Positions 1 through 7,825 of a stretch of DNA of 64,000 nt are shown piece after piece (within the stretch, counting starts at the first letter, position 1; every line of letters starts with the position of its first letter). Source of the DNA: Nocardioides ferulae (GTDB lineage: Bacteria; Actinomycetota; Actinomycetes; Propionibacteriales; Nocardioidaceae); NCBI RefSeq assembly GCF_003660455.1, contig NZ_QZVR01000002.1, positions 496,001 to 560,000 on the forward strand, in the 5' to 3' direction. Position numbers and translations under genes: made by a program. The notes beneath the pieces are model-generated. The model had not been told where the DNA came from. It made no database searches and was given only the letters and a program-made list of their open reading frames with translations.

Positions 1-1564
1 GGCCCATCTCACCGCCACCGCGGACATGGGCGATCGCGAACGCACCCCCGCGGTCGAGCAGCGAGAGCCGGGCCACGGAGAAGTAGGGGTCCATCGACAT
101 CTCGTAGGCGCCGTAGCCGTAGAGCAGCACCGGGATCGGGCGCGGCGCCTCCGCGGGGCCCCGCGCCCCTCGGCGCGCCACGATCGAGATCGGCACCCGC
201 TCGCCGTCGTCCGCCGTGGCCCAGAGGCGGTGCTCCTCGTAGTCGGCGGGGTCGTAGCCGCCCAGCACGGGGGCACGCCGCAGCAGCGTCAGCTCGCGGG
301 TGCGCACGTCGTAGTCGTAGACCGACGACGGCACCGCCATGGTGGTGTAGCCCAGTCGCACCGTGGGCTGGGCGAAGCCCGGGTTGCCGCCCGACCCGAC
401 GGTGTAGACCTCCTCGTCGAATCGCACCAGGTAGTCGTCGGTCACCGGGGTGGTCGGGTCGTCCCCGAGCTCCAGGATCCGCAGCTGGGTGAGCCCCGCG
501 CTGCGCTGGTGGAGCACCAGGTGCCCGGCGAACGCGTCGACGTCCTCGAGCCGCACCTGCGGGTCGTGCGGGACCAGCGCGGTCCACTCCTCGGGCGGGG
601 TCGGCCGGACCGGTGCGACACCGAGCTCGAAGTCCGGCCCGGTCAGGTTGTGCAGCACCAGGAAGCGGTCCTCGCCGCCCAGCACGGCATGGTCCAGGGA
701 GTACTCCAGGCCCTCGCGGCGCGGCGAGAACACCTGCCACCCGGCCGCCGGGTCGTCGGCGTCGAGGAAGCGGTACTCGCTGGTGGTCTTCGAGCCCGAG
801 GCGATCACCAGGAACCGGTCGCTGCGGGTGCGGCCGACCCCCACCCAGAAGCGGCCGTCGCGCTCGTGGTGCACCAGCTCGTCGTCGTCCTGGCTGGTGC
901 CGAGCCGGTGTCGCCAGATCTTGTCGGCCCGCCAGGAGTCGTCGACGGTCGTGTAATAGAGGTTCTCCCCGGTCCGGTCCCAGGTGCCGCCGCCCAGCAG
1001 GCCGGTCAGCTCGTCGGACAGCAGCTCTCCGGTGCGCAGGTCCTTGACCCGGAGCAGGTAGCGCTCGTCGCCCACGACGTCGACCGCGAACGCCAGCAGG
1101 TTGCCGTCGGGGCTGACCGCGGAGCCGCCGAGGGAGAAGAAGTCGTGGCCTTCGGCCAGGGCGTCGAGGTCGAGCAGCACCTCCTCGCCCGGCAGCGCCG
1201 GCTGGTCCGGGGCGCAGTCGTCCGCCGGGGTCGGCGGCGTCCAGTCGTCGGGGCCGGCCACCGGCACCCGGCAGCTGGCGCCGTACTCGCGGCCCTCGAA
1301 GGAGCGCCCGTAGTACCAGTGGCCGCGGCTGCGGGTGGGCACCGAGAGATCGGTCTCGCGGGTGCGGGCCTTGATCTCGTCGAAGATGCGGGTCCGCAGG
1401 TCGGCCAGGTGGGCGGTCCGCTCACGGGTCCAGGCGTTCTCCGCCTCGAGATGCGCCACCACCTCGGGGGAGTCCTTCTCCCGCAGCCACTCGTAGTCGT
1501 CGACGCGGGTCCGGCCGTGGAGCTCGCGGGTGACGGGTCGACGGGGGGCGAGAGGTGGCTCCAT
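1..1564 (-). CDS. ptrB: Oligopeptidase B, S9 family peptidase (3' part off window)
   Basis: Cytosolic serine peptidase of the prolyl-oligopeptidase family, S9A, oligopeptidase B type, which cleaves short peptides, usually after Arg/Lys. About 521 residues are present. The ATG at 1564 gives MEPPLAPRRPVTRELHGR, the usual N-terminus, followed by VDDYEWLRE. The seven-bladed propeller spans most of the visible protein. LLYGYGAYEMSMDPYFS and HVRGGGEMG at the window edge mark entry into the alpha/beta-hydrolase domain. The catalytic Ser, Asp and His lie beyond the edge, so activity cannot be judged. On the minus strand TAGGGT (1573-1578) sits 8 nt before the ATG, so the mRNA may be leaderless. It is divergent from pxpA. 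A paralogue lies at 54593-56734. Confidence 0.93.
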   Translation of the reverse strand, partial: MEPPLAPRRPVTRELHGRTRVDDYEWLREKDSPEVVAHLEAENAWTRERTAHLADLRTRIFDEIKARTRETDLSVPTRSRGHWYYGRSFEGREYGASCRVPVAGPDDWTPPTPADDCAPDQPALPGEEVLLDLDALAEGHDFFSLGGSAVSPDGNLLAFAVDVVGDERYLLRVKDLRTGELLSDELTGLLGGGTWDRTGENLYYTTVDDSWRADKIWRHRLGTSQDDDELVHHERDGRFWVGVGRTRSDRFLVIASGSKTTSEYRFLDADDPAAGWQVFSPRREGLEYSLDHAVLGGEDRFLVLHNLTGPDFELGVAPVRPTPPEEWTALVPHDPQVRLEDVDAFAGHLVLHQRSAGLTQLRILELGDDPTTPVTDDYLVRFDEEVYTVGSGGNPGFAQPTVRLGYTTMAVPSSVYDYDVRTRELTLLRRAPVLGGYDPADYEEHRLWATADDGERVPISIVARRGARGPAEAPRPIPVLLYGYGAYEMSMDPYFSVARLSLLDRGGAFAIAHVRGGGEMG

Positions 1565-1591
1565 GTGGGCAGACCCTAGGAGACGTGGGGT

Positions 1592-1597
1592 TAGCGT
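1592..1597 (+). promoter_or_regulatory. -10 box of a likely leaderless pxpA transcript
   Basis: TAGCGT lies 6 nt before the GTG at 1604, the spacing seen repeatedly in this window. It supports GTG 1604 over the in-frame GTG at 1598, which would directly abut the box. Confidence 0.45.
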
Positions 1598-1603
1598 GTG
1601 CCG

Positions 1604-2329
1604 GTGACCACCGGTTCGGAGCCTGCGCCGGCCGAGCGCGCCGTCGACCTCAACGCCGACCTCGGCGAGGAGGTCACCGACGACGCCGCGCTGCTCGCAG
1701 TCGTCACCAGCGCGAACGTGGCCTGCGGTTTCCACGCCGGCCACCCGGCGCTGATGCGCGAGGTCTGCGCGGAGGCCGCGCGGCGCGGTGTCGCGATCGG
1801 CGCCCAGGTCTCCTACGACGACCGCGAGAACTTCGGACGGATCCCGAGGGAGGTCCCCTACGGGCGGCTGCGCGAGCAGATCGCCCACCAGGTGGGCGAG
1901 CTGGCCGACGCGGCCGCCCGCAGCGGCGTCGAGGTGCGCTACGTCAAGCCGCACGGCGCGCTCTACCACCGGGTGCTCGACGACGAGGAGCAGGCGGCCG
2001 CGGTGCTCGACGGCTCGGTGCTCGACGGGTCCGGACTGCCGGTGATGACGATGCCGGGGGTGTTGCAGGAGAAGGCCGCAGCTGCCGGACGCCGGGTCCT
2101 CCACGAGGGCTTCCCCGATCGCGGCTACGGGCCCGATGGGCGCCTCCTCCCTCGCCACCGCGCGGGGGCGGTGCTGACCGACGTTGCCCGGATCGCGCGC
2201 CGGGCGGTCGAGCTGGCGGCCCAGGTGCACTCGGTGTGCGTGCACGGCGACACACCGGGCGCCGTCGCCCACGCCCAGGCCGTACGCCGAGAGCTGGAGC
2301 GGGCCGGGTACCTCCTGCGCAGCTGCTGA
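1604..2329 (+). CDS. pxpA: 5-oxoprolinase subunit A (LamB/YcsF family)
   Basis: Subunit A of the ATP-dependent 5-oxoprolinase PxpABC, which opens 5-oxo-L-proline (pyroglutamate) to L-glutamate and so repairs spontaneously cyclised glutamine/glutamate. The protein is about 241 aa, close to the E. coli protein in length. Visible LamB/YcsF motifs are DLNADLGE at the N-terminus, NVACGFHAGHP, KPHGALYH, EGFPDRGY and SVCVHGDTPGAV near the C-terminus. Start GTG 1604 is chosen because a TAGCGT -10 box lies 6 nt upstream; GTG 1598 is the alternative. pxpB follows after 73 bp and pxpC overlaps pxpB, so the complete enzyme is encoded here. Confidence 0.93.
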   Translation: MTTGSEPAPAERAVDLNADLGEEVTDDAALLAVVTSANVACGFHAGHPALMREVCAEAARRGVAIGAQVSYDDRENFGRIPREVPYGRLREQIAHQVGELADAAARSGVEVRYVKPHGALYHRVLDDEEQAAAVLDGSVLDGSGLPVMTMPGVLQEKAAAAGRRVLHEGFPDRGYGPDGRLLPRHRAGAVLTDVARIARRAVELAAQVHSVCVHGDTPGAVAHAQAVRRELERAGYLLRSC

Positions 2330-2330
2330 G

Positions 2331-2347
2331 CGTCCGAGTCTCGGACG
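2331..2347. promoter_or_regulatory. 17-bp inverted repeat between pxpA and pxpB
   Basis: CGTCCGAG (2331-2338) and CTCGGACG (2340-2347) are perfect arms around one base, starting 1 nt after the pxpA stop. It may be an operator or a weak hairpin limiting read-through. The loop is too tight for the full stem to form as RNA, leaving about 5 bp, which slightly favours a protein-binding site. Confidence 0.35.
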
Positions 2348-2390
2348 AACAACGTCCACATTTCGGCCCTCCGCGACCGGTTCCGACTGC

Positions 2391-2396
2391 GACACT
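2391..2396 (+). promoter_or_regulatory. Candidate -10 box for pxpB
   Basis: GACACT is 6 nt before the GTG at 2403. It departs from TANNNT at the first base. It suggests pxpBC may have its own leaderless promoter besides read-through from pxpA. Confidence 0.3.
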
Positions 2397-2402
2397 TGAC
2401 CC

Positions 2403-3110
2403 GTGCACGTCCACTCGGTGGGGTCAGACTCGCTCTTGGTCGAGGTCCCGGACACGACAGCCGCGCTGTCCCTGGCCGCCTGGGCCAGGGAGCGCGCTCT
2501 CGGCGCGGCCGAGATCGTCCCCGCCGCGACCAGCGTCCTGTTCGCGGAGGTCGCCGACCCGCAGGCGCTCGCCGCCGCGCTCGACGCGTGGCGGGGCGAC
2601 CCGGTGCCGATCGGCGGCGGGGTCGTCGAGCTGCCGGTGACCTACGACGGCGTCGACCTCGAGCTGGTCGCCGGGCTGTGGGGCACCACTGTCGAGGGCG
2701 CGGTCGCGCGGCACACCGGGATCGAGTTCGTCAGCGCCTTCTGCGGCTTCGCGCCGGGGTTCTCCTATCTCGCCGGGCTCCCCGAGGAGCTGGCCGTCCC
2801 GCGGCTCGACTCCCCGCGGGCCCGGCTGCGGGCCGGGGCGGTCGCCCTGGCCGGCACCTGGTGCGGCATCTATCCGGGGGAGTCCCCAGGTGGGTGGCGA
2901 GTGCTGGGCCACACCGACGAGCAGCTGTGGGACCCCGAGCGCATCGAGCCCGCACTGCTGCCGCCCGGCACCCGGGTGCGCTTCCGCGATGTCACTGCGA
3001 GCGAGCCCGTCTCGGCGCCGGTCGCTGCCGGGCGCCCGGGGAGCCGGGGCATCGCGGGCGAGCCGGCCCCTCCGGGACCCCGCACGCCCCGCCGCCGGTG
3101 GTTCCGGTGA
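2403..3110 (+). CDS. pxpB: 5-oxoprolinase subunit B (KipI family)
   Basis: Subunit B of 5-oxoprolinase, homologous to KipI and to allophanate hydrolase subunit 1; it forms a complex with PxpC. 235 aa. The family core is clear: HTGIEFVSAFCGFAPGFSYL around residues 100-120, VPRLDSPRARLRAGAVALAG, and IYPGESPGGWRVLGHT, the conserved GG-W-LG-T segment. The last 30 residues or so are Pro/Gly/Arg rich and not conserved in the family. Its TGA overlaps the GTG of pxpC (GTGA), implying translational coupling and equal subunit supply. Confidence 0.93.
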   Translation: MHVHSVGSDSLLVEVPDTTAALSLAAWARERALGAAEIVPAATSVLFAEVADPQALAAALDAWRGDPVPIGGGVVELPVTYDGVDLELVAGLWGTTVEGAVARHTGIEFVSAFCGFAPGFSYLAGLPEELAVPRLDSPRARLRAGAVALAGTWCGIYPGESPGGWRVLGHTDEQLWDPERIEPALLPPGTRVRFRDVTASEPVSAPVAAGRPGSRGIAGEPAPPGPRTPRRRWFR

Positions 3111-4021
3111 CCGCTCCCGGGAGTCGTGCCGCCGCGCTGGAGGTGCTGCGTACCGGCCCGCTGGCGACGGTGCAGGATCAAGGACGGGTGGGCCTGGCCC
3201 ATCTCGGGGTGCCCCGGGCCGGTGCGCTCGACGGGCCCGCGGCAGCCCTCGGCAACCGGCTGGTCGGCAACCCGCCCGAGGCAGCCGTGCTCGAGGTGAC
3301 GTTCGGCGGGCTGGCGGTGCGTGCCCACGCCGGCCGATGGGTGGCGGTGACCGGCGCATCCGGGCCGGTGCGCATCGCGGGCCGGCCGTGCGCAGGTGGG
3401 CGGGCGGAGTTCCTGCCCGCCGGCGAGGTGCTCGAGGTGGGGCCGCCCGCGGTCGGGCTGCGCAGCTACGTCGCGGTCGCCGGCGGGATCGAGGTGCCAC
3501 CCGTGCTGGGGTCCCGCTCCACCGACACCCTCGCCTGGGTCGGCCCGCCGGCCCTGACACCCGGCGCGGTCCTCCCGCTCGGCGACCCGACCGGGCCACC
3601 CGCGGCACACGAGGTGCCGCGACCACCGCCGAGCGCGGGCGTGCTGCGGCTGCACCCGGGCCCGCGGCTCGACTGGTTCTCCTCGGGCGCGCTCGACCTG
3701 CTCTGCTCCTCGCCCTACACGGTCGGGATCGACTCCAACCGGGTGGGCCTGCGGCTCGAGGGTCACCGGCTGCGGCGCCGTCGACCGGGCGAGCTGCCCA
3801 GCGAGGGCATGGTCTCCGGTGCGGTCCAGGTGCCGCCGAACGGCCGACCGGTGATCTTCCTGGCCGACCACCCCCCGACCGGCGGCTACCCGGTGATCGC
3901 GGTCGTCGAGAGGGCCGACCTGTGGCAGTGCGCCCAGCTGCGCCCCGGGCAGACGGTGCGGTTCACCCGGGCGCCGGCGGTGCGGCGTCCTCGGGCAGCG
4001 GGGCTGGCTGCCACGCCGTGA
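3107..4021 (+). CDS. pxpC: 5-oxoprolinase subunit C (biotin-dependent carboxyltransferase family, KipA)
   Basis: Subunit C of PxpABC, of the KipA/allophanate hydrolase subunit 2 family. About 304 aa from GTG 3107 (an in-frame GTG at 3098 is also possible; the 4-bp overlap with pxpB favours 3107). Motifs seen: GPLATVQDQGR, GVPRAGALDGPAAALGNRLVGN, EVTFGG, SRSTDTLAWVG and, near the C-terminus, LPSEGMVSGAVQVPPNGRPV (one 20-residue stretch) followed by the TGGYPVIAVV element. The 3' end overlaps the convergent dinB gene by 59 bp, so the last 20 residues are encoded on DNA read on both strands. Confidence 0.93.
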   Translation: MTAPGSRAAALEVLRTGPLATVQDQGRVGLAHLGVPRAGALDGPAAALGNRLVGNPPEAAVLEVTFGGLAVRAHAGRWVAVTGASGPVRIAGRPCAGGRAEFLPAGEVLEVGPPAVGLRSYVAVAGGIEVPPVLGSRSTDTLAWVGPPALTPGAVLPLGDPTGPPAAHEVPRPPPSAGVLRLHPGPRLDWFSSGALDLLCSSPYTVGIDSNRVGLRLEGHRLRRRRPGELPSEGMVSGAVQVPPNGRPVIFLADHPPTGGYPVIAVVERADLWQCAQLRPGQTVRFTRAPAVRRPRAAGLAATP

Positions 4022-5297
4022 GGCAGGGGTCGTCGGCCCGGTAGCTGCGCACCGGCCCGGGCGGCGTCTGGGCGGTCTCGAAGCGCACGGTGACCACCCC
4101 CCGGCCCGAGCCCCAGACCCAGCCCCGGCCCATCTCGGCGTGCACGACGTCCATGCCGGGGGACCAGCCGCGCAGCCGGTCCGTGGGCAGGTCGACCTCG
4201 GGCAGCGGCTCCTGCTCCTCGGCGGTCTCGCCGAAGAGGTCCTCCTGGACCCAGTCGGCCAGGCCGGAGACGCCGACCCCCAGCAGCCGCACGCCCCCGG
4301 AGGTGTCGAGGTCGGCGAGCAGGCGCCGGGCCAGCCTGGAGATGGTGGCCGTCTGGTCGGTCGGGGAGGGCAGCGTGGTGGAGCGGCTGAGCGTGGTGAA
4401 GTCGTGCAGCCGCACCTTGATCGAGACGGTGCGGCCCGAGAGGCCGGACTTGCGCAGCCGGGCGGCGACCTCGCCGGCCTGCCGGGTCAGCAGGTGCTCC
4501 ATCAGCCGCCGGTCGGCCAGATCGGTGTCGTAGGTGCCTTCGACGCTCACGGACTTGGCCTCGCGCTCGGGGACCACGGGGCGGTCGTCGTGGGCGCGGG
4601 CCAGCTCGTGGAGCCCGTGGCCGTGGGCACGCCCGACGAGCTGGACCAGCTCGTCGAGGCCGACCCGCTCGAGGTCGGCGACGGTGTGGATGCCGGCACG
4701 CCGGAGTCGTTCGGCCGTCGCCGGGCCGACGCCCGGGATCACCGTGACGTGCATCGGGCGCAGCAGGTCGCGCTCGGTGCCGGGCGCGACCACCACCAGC
4801 CCGTCGGGCTTGTCGAGGTCGCTGGCGACCTTGGCGATGAACTTGGAGGTGCCGAGACCCACCGAGGCGGTCAGGCCTCCGGTGACCGCCGCGACCCGCT
4901 CGCGCAGCTCCTCGGCGAGCCCGGTGACCGTGCCGACCTCGAGGTCGGGCAGGCCGGCGTGCTCGAGGTCGACGAACGCCTCGTCCAGAGACAGCGGCTC
5001 GACGAGAGGGGAGACCGAGCGCAGCAGCTCCATCACCGCGCGGCTCGCCTCACGATAGGCATGGAAGCGGCCGGACAGGAACGCCGCGTGCGGGCAGCGG
5101 GCCCTGGCTTCGCGGGTCGACATCGCCGAGCGGACGCCGTAGCGACGAGCCTCGTAGGAGGCGGTGGAGACGACCCCACGGCCACCGACCCCGCCGACGA
5201 CGACCGGCTTGCCGCGCAGCGAGGGCTTGTCGCGCTGCTCCACCGAGGCGAAGAACGCATCGAGGTCGAGGTGGAGGACCGAGGCATGCTCACGCAC
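3963..5297 (-). CDS. dinB: DNA polymerase IV (Y-family)
   Basis: Translesion DNA polymerase that extends past damaged bases. 444 aa. The N-terminus carries the catalytic LHLDLDAFFASVEQ (first metal-binding Asp), then GGRGVVSTASYEARRYGVRS, and SLDEAFVDLEH with the paired acidic residues, all in the palm/fingers. The HhH thumb segment IPGVGPATAERLRRAGI and the little-finger domain follow. The C-terminus has no canonical QLxLF clamp motif; EDLFGE (roughly residue 370) is the nearest match and may serve. Start GTG 5297 follows GAGG. The gene runs 59 bp into the 3' end of pxpC. No SOS-box palindrome is apparent upstream. Confidence 0.95.
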   Translation of the reverse strand: MREHASVLHLDLDAFFASVEQRDKPSLRGKPVVVGGVGGRGVVSTASYEARRYGVRSAMSTREARARCPHAAFLSGRFHAYREASRAVMELLRSVSPLVEPLSLDEAFVDLEHAGLPDLEVGTVTGLAEELRERVAAVTGGLTASVGLGTSKFIAKVASDLDKPDGLVVVAPGTERDLLRPMHVTVIPGVGPATAERLRRAGIHTVADLERVGLDELVQLVGRAHGHGLHELARAHDDRPVVPEREAKSVSVEGTYDTDLADRRLMEHLLTRQAGEVAARLRKSGLSGRTVSIKVRLHDFTTLSRSTTLPSPTDQTATISRLARRLLADLDTSGGVRLLGVGVSGLADWVQEDLFGETAEEQEPLPEVDLPTDRLRGWSPGMDVVHAEMGRGWVWGSGRGVVTVRFETAQTPPGPVRSYRADDPCLTAWQPAPLPEDAAPPAPG

Positions 5298-5340
5298 CTC
5301 GGCACCCCGCGCCGGTCGACCGCATCCTCACGGTCGAGGA

Positions 5341-5370
5341 CGCTACCCACCGCCACCCACCGCCACCCAC
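5341..5370. repeat. Three tandem 10-mers upstream of dinB
   Basis: CGCTACCCAC followed by two copies of CGCCACCCAC, in the 181-bp gap between the divergent dinB and DUF4192 genes. The unit of 10 bp is about one DNA turn. Function unknown; it could be slippage or a site for a dimeric regulator. Confidence 0.5.
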
Positions 5371-5396
5371 AGCCGGACCCAGATCGGCTCTCTCCA

Positions 5397-5411
5397 CACT
5401 CGCCTCGAGTG
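5397..5411. promoter_or_regulatory. Inverted repeat in dinB/DUF4192 intergenic region
   Basis: CACTCG-CCT-CGAGTG, perfect 6-bp arms, between two divergent genes. A candidate operator, but a repeat this short can arise by chance in GC-rich DNA. Confidence 0.25.
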
Positions 5412-5478
5412 CGCCGTCCTCCACAGGCCGAGCCGCGCGGTGCTGCGGCCGGGGGGTGGCCGGGGCCACCGTCGTCCC

Positions 5479-6582
5479 ATGACGACCACGCCCAGCGACT
5501 CCCAGCCCCGGCGGACCCTGACCGCCCGCAGCCCCGAGGACCTCCTGGCCGCCGTGCCGGTGCTCCTGGGGTTCCATCCGACCGAGTCGGCGGTGATGAT
5601 CACGCTCGGCGCCGCCGGCTCCTCCCCAGGCCCCTTCCATGCTCGCTGCGACCTGCCCGACCCGGCACCCGACCCGACCGACGCGTCCGCCCTCGACGAG
5701 CTCGCCGAGACGCTGCTGCGACCGGTCAGGCGGCACCGGGTGACTCGCGTCGCGTTCGTGCTCTACACCGCCGACGGCCGGCTCGGCGACCGAGTGGCGG
5801 GGGCGCTGCAGCGGCACTTCGGCCGGGCCGGTGTGGGCGTGCTCCCGGTGCTGCGCGCGGACGGCAGCCGATGGTGGACCTGCCCCGCCGGCGGCCACGG
5901 TTCGCCTCGACACGGCGTGCCCTACGACGTCTCGTCCCATCCGTTCCTCGTCGAGTCGGTGGTCCTGGGTCGAGTCACCCACGGCTCGCGCACCGAGCTG
6001 GCCGACATGGTCGCGGCGGTCCCGGAGCTCGTGGCGGCGGTCGACGACGCACTGGCGGAGATCGAGCGGCAGAGCTCCGCCCTCGACGCCGGCCGCCGCC
6101 TCGACGGGCAGCTGGCCAGGCTCGCGCGAGCAGCCGCCCTCGCGCGAGGCGAGCGGCCACTCGGCTCCGTGCCCGACATCGCCGAGACGGCGGCGCTGCT
6201 GGATGCGCTGACCGAGGAGTCCGCCCGCGACCTCCTGCTGCGCTCGATCGACCGGGAGTCCGCGTCCGAGCACGTCACGCTGTGGACCACGGTGCTCCGT
6301 CGGGCTCCGCAGCGGGCTCTCGCCGGCCCGGCCCTGCTGCTGGCCTGGTCGGCCTGGCAGGCCGGCGACGGGGCCCTGGCCTGGTGTGCGCTCGACAGGG
6401 GCGCCGAGGCCGGCGCCGAGACAGGGGAGTCGGACCCGATGGCGGCGCTGCTGGAGCGGATGCTGGCCGAGGCCGTGCCACCCTCGGCGGTCGCCGACCT
6501 CTGGGCAGGGCTCGACGAGATCGAGCTCCTCGAGGAGGAGGCGTGGCGGGCTGCCGAGCAGGGCTGCGAACTGGACCGGTGA
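5479..6582 (+). CDS. DUF4192 domain-containing protein
   Basis: Conserved actinobacterial protein of unknown function, about 367 aa, cytosolic (no signal peptide or membrane segment). DUF4192 is recognisable from RSPEDLLAAVPVLLGFHPTE at the N-terminus, followed by SAVMITL, and from AALLLAWSAWQ-like text near the C-terminus (here GPALLLAWSAWQAGDGALAW), which the family shares. The track of conserved residues ends near residue 330, before an acidic tail (IELLEEEAWRAAEQ). Start ATG 5479 begins MTTTPSDSQPRR. No function should be assigned; neighbours (dinB and amine ligases) do not point to one. Confidence 0.88.
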   Translation: MTTTPSDSQPRRTLTARSPEDLLAAVPVLLGFHPTESAVMITLGAAGSSPGPFHARCDLPDPAPDPTDASALDELAETLLRPVRRHRVTRVAFVLYTADGRLGDRVAGALQRHFGRAGVGVLPVLRADGSRWWTCPAGGHGSPRHGVPYDVSSHPFLVESVVLGRVTHGSRTELADMVAAVPELVAAVDDALAEIERQSSALDAGRRLDGQLARLARAAALARGERPLGSVPDIAETAALLDALTEESARDLLLRSIDRESASEHVTLWTTVLRRAPQRALAGPALLLAWSAWQAGDGALAWCALDRGAEAGAETGESDPMAALLERMLAEAVPPSAVADLWAGLDEIELLEEEAWRAAEQGCELDR

Positions 6583-6664
6583 GTCGTCGTGCGACCTGAT
6601 GCCGTGACACAGCCGACCCGCACCGCCCCGGATGCGGGCGCCGGGCGCGGGGTACCCCCGCGCC

Positions 6665-7816
6665 ATGGATATCCGCACGGTCGGCGTCGAGGAGGAGCTG
6701 CTCCTGCTCGACCCGGCCACCCGCCAGGTGAGCGCCCGGGCCCGGGAGGTCCTGAAGGGCCACCGCGAGCACGGCGCCGGACGTGAGCCCAGGGCGGCGA
6801 GCGACGAGCTCGACCAGGAGCTGTTCCTGCACCAGGTGGAGACGCGCACGGACCCGACCACCGACGTGCCGGCCGCGGTCGAGCAGCTCCGCGCGGCGCG
6901 CAGGTCGGCCGGCCTGGCTGCTCGGGAGGCGGGACTGGCGGCGGTGGCGTGCGGCATCGCGCCGGTCGAGCTGACTCATCCCCGTGTCTCCCCGGACGAC
7001 CGCTACCGCGACATGGTCGACACCTTCGGCGAGGTGGCCCGCTCGGCCGGGACCTGCGGCATGCACATCCATGTCGGGATCGGCTCCGACGACGAGGGAG
7101 TCGCGGTCATCGACCGGCTGGCGCCGTGGCTGCCGGTGCTGCTCGCCGTCAGCGCCAACTCGCCGTACGCCGCGTCCCGGGACACCGGCTACGCCTCCTG
7201 GCGCTCGCAGGTGTGGGGCAGGTGGCCCAGCGCCGGCCCCACCGAGGCGTTCGGGTCGATGGCCGGCTACCGCGCCGCGGCCGACGGGCTGCTCGCCAGC
7301 GGCGCTGCCCGGGACCGCGGCATGCTCTACTTCGACGCGCGACTCTCCGAGGGACAGCCCACGGTCGAGGTGCGCGTCTTCGACGTCTGCACCGACCCGG
7401 CCGACGCCGGTCTGCTCGTCGCGCTGACCCGGGCCCTGGTCGAGCACGCCGCCCGCGGCTGGTCGGCCGGCGAACCGGCGGACCGGTGGCGCAGCGAACA
7501 GCTGCGAGGGGCTCAGTGGCGCGCCGCCCGATGGGGCCTCGGCGACACGCTGATGCACCCGCTCCGCCGCGAGCTGCGTCCGGCCCGCGAGGTGCTGGAG
7601 TCCCTGGTGGAGCTGGTCGGCAGCGAGCTCGACGAGGCCGGCGACCTGTCGGTCGTCGAGGACGGCGTGCCCCGCGTGCTGCGCGGGGGCGGGGCGACCC
7701 GGCAGCGGGCCGCCTTCGAGCGCAGCGCCGGCCAGGACCGCGACGGCATCGACGGGGTCGTCGACGACCTGGTCGAGCGCAGCGAGCGGGCCTGGGCCCT
7801 CGGACCCGTCTTCTAG
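6665..7816 (+). CDS. Carboxylate-amine ligase, glutamate-cysteine ligase GCS2 family (YbdK-like)
   Basis: Probable ATP-dependent ligase of the GCS2 family (YbdK type), related to gamma-glutamylcysteine synthetase. YbdK of E. coli has weak GCS activity in vitro; the natural substrate is unsettled. About 383 aa. Seen: TVGVEEELLLLDP at the N-terminus (glutamate/metal-binding Glu cluster), GTCGMHIHVGI, SPYAASRDTGYASWRSQ and TVEVRVFDVCTD, all typical. ATG 6665 gives MDIRTVGVEEE; TACCCC lies 6 nt upstream, a weak leaderless-type box. The next gene, a more distant GCS2 relative, begins 9 nt after the stop, so the two may act together. Confidence 0.9.
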   Translation: MDIRTVGVEEELLLLDPATRQVSARAREVLKGHREHGAGREPRAASDELDQELFLHQVETRTDPTTDVPAAVEQLRAARRSAGLAAREAGLAAVACGIAPVELTHPRVSPDDRYRDMVDTFGEVARSAGTCGMHIHVGIGSDDEGVAVIDRLAPWLPVLLAVSANSPYAASRDTGYASWRSQVWGRWPSAGPTEAFGSMAGYRAAADGLLASGAARDRGMLYFDARLSEGQPTVEVRVFDVCTDPADAGLLVALTRALVEHAARGWSAGEPADRWRSEQLRGAQWRAARWGLGDTLMHPLRRELRPAREVLESLVELVGSELDEAGDLSVVEDGVPRVLRGGGATRQRAAFERSAGQDRDGIDGVVDDLVERSERAWALGPVF

Positions 7817-7819
7817 GCT
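7814..7819 (+). promoter_or_regulatory. -10 box overlapping the upstream stop codon
   Basis: TAGGCT is both the TAG stop of the upstream ligase gene and a TANNNT -10 box 6 nt before ATG 7826. The second ligase gene thus probably has its own leaderless promoter. Confidence 0.5.
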
Positions 7820-7825
7820 GCGGAC

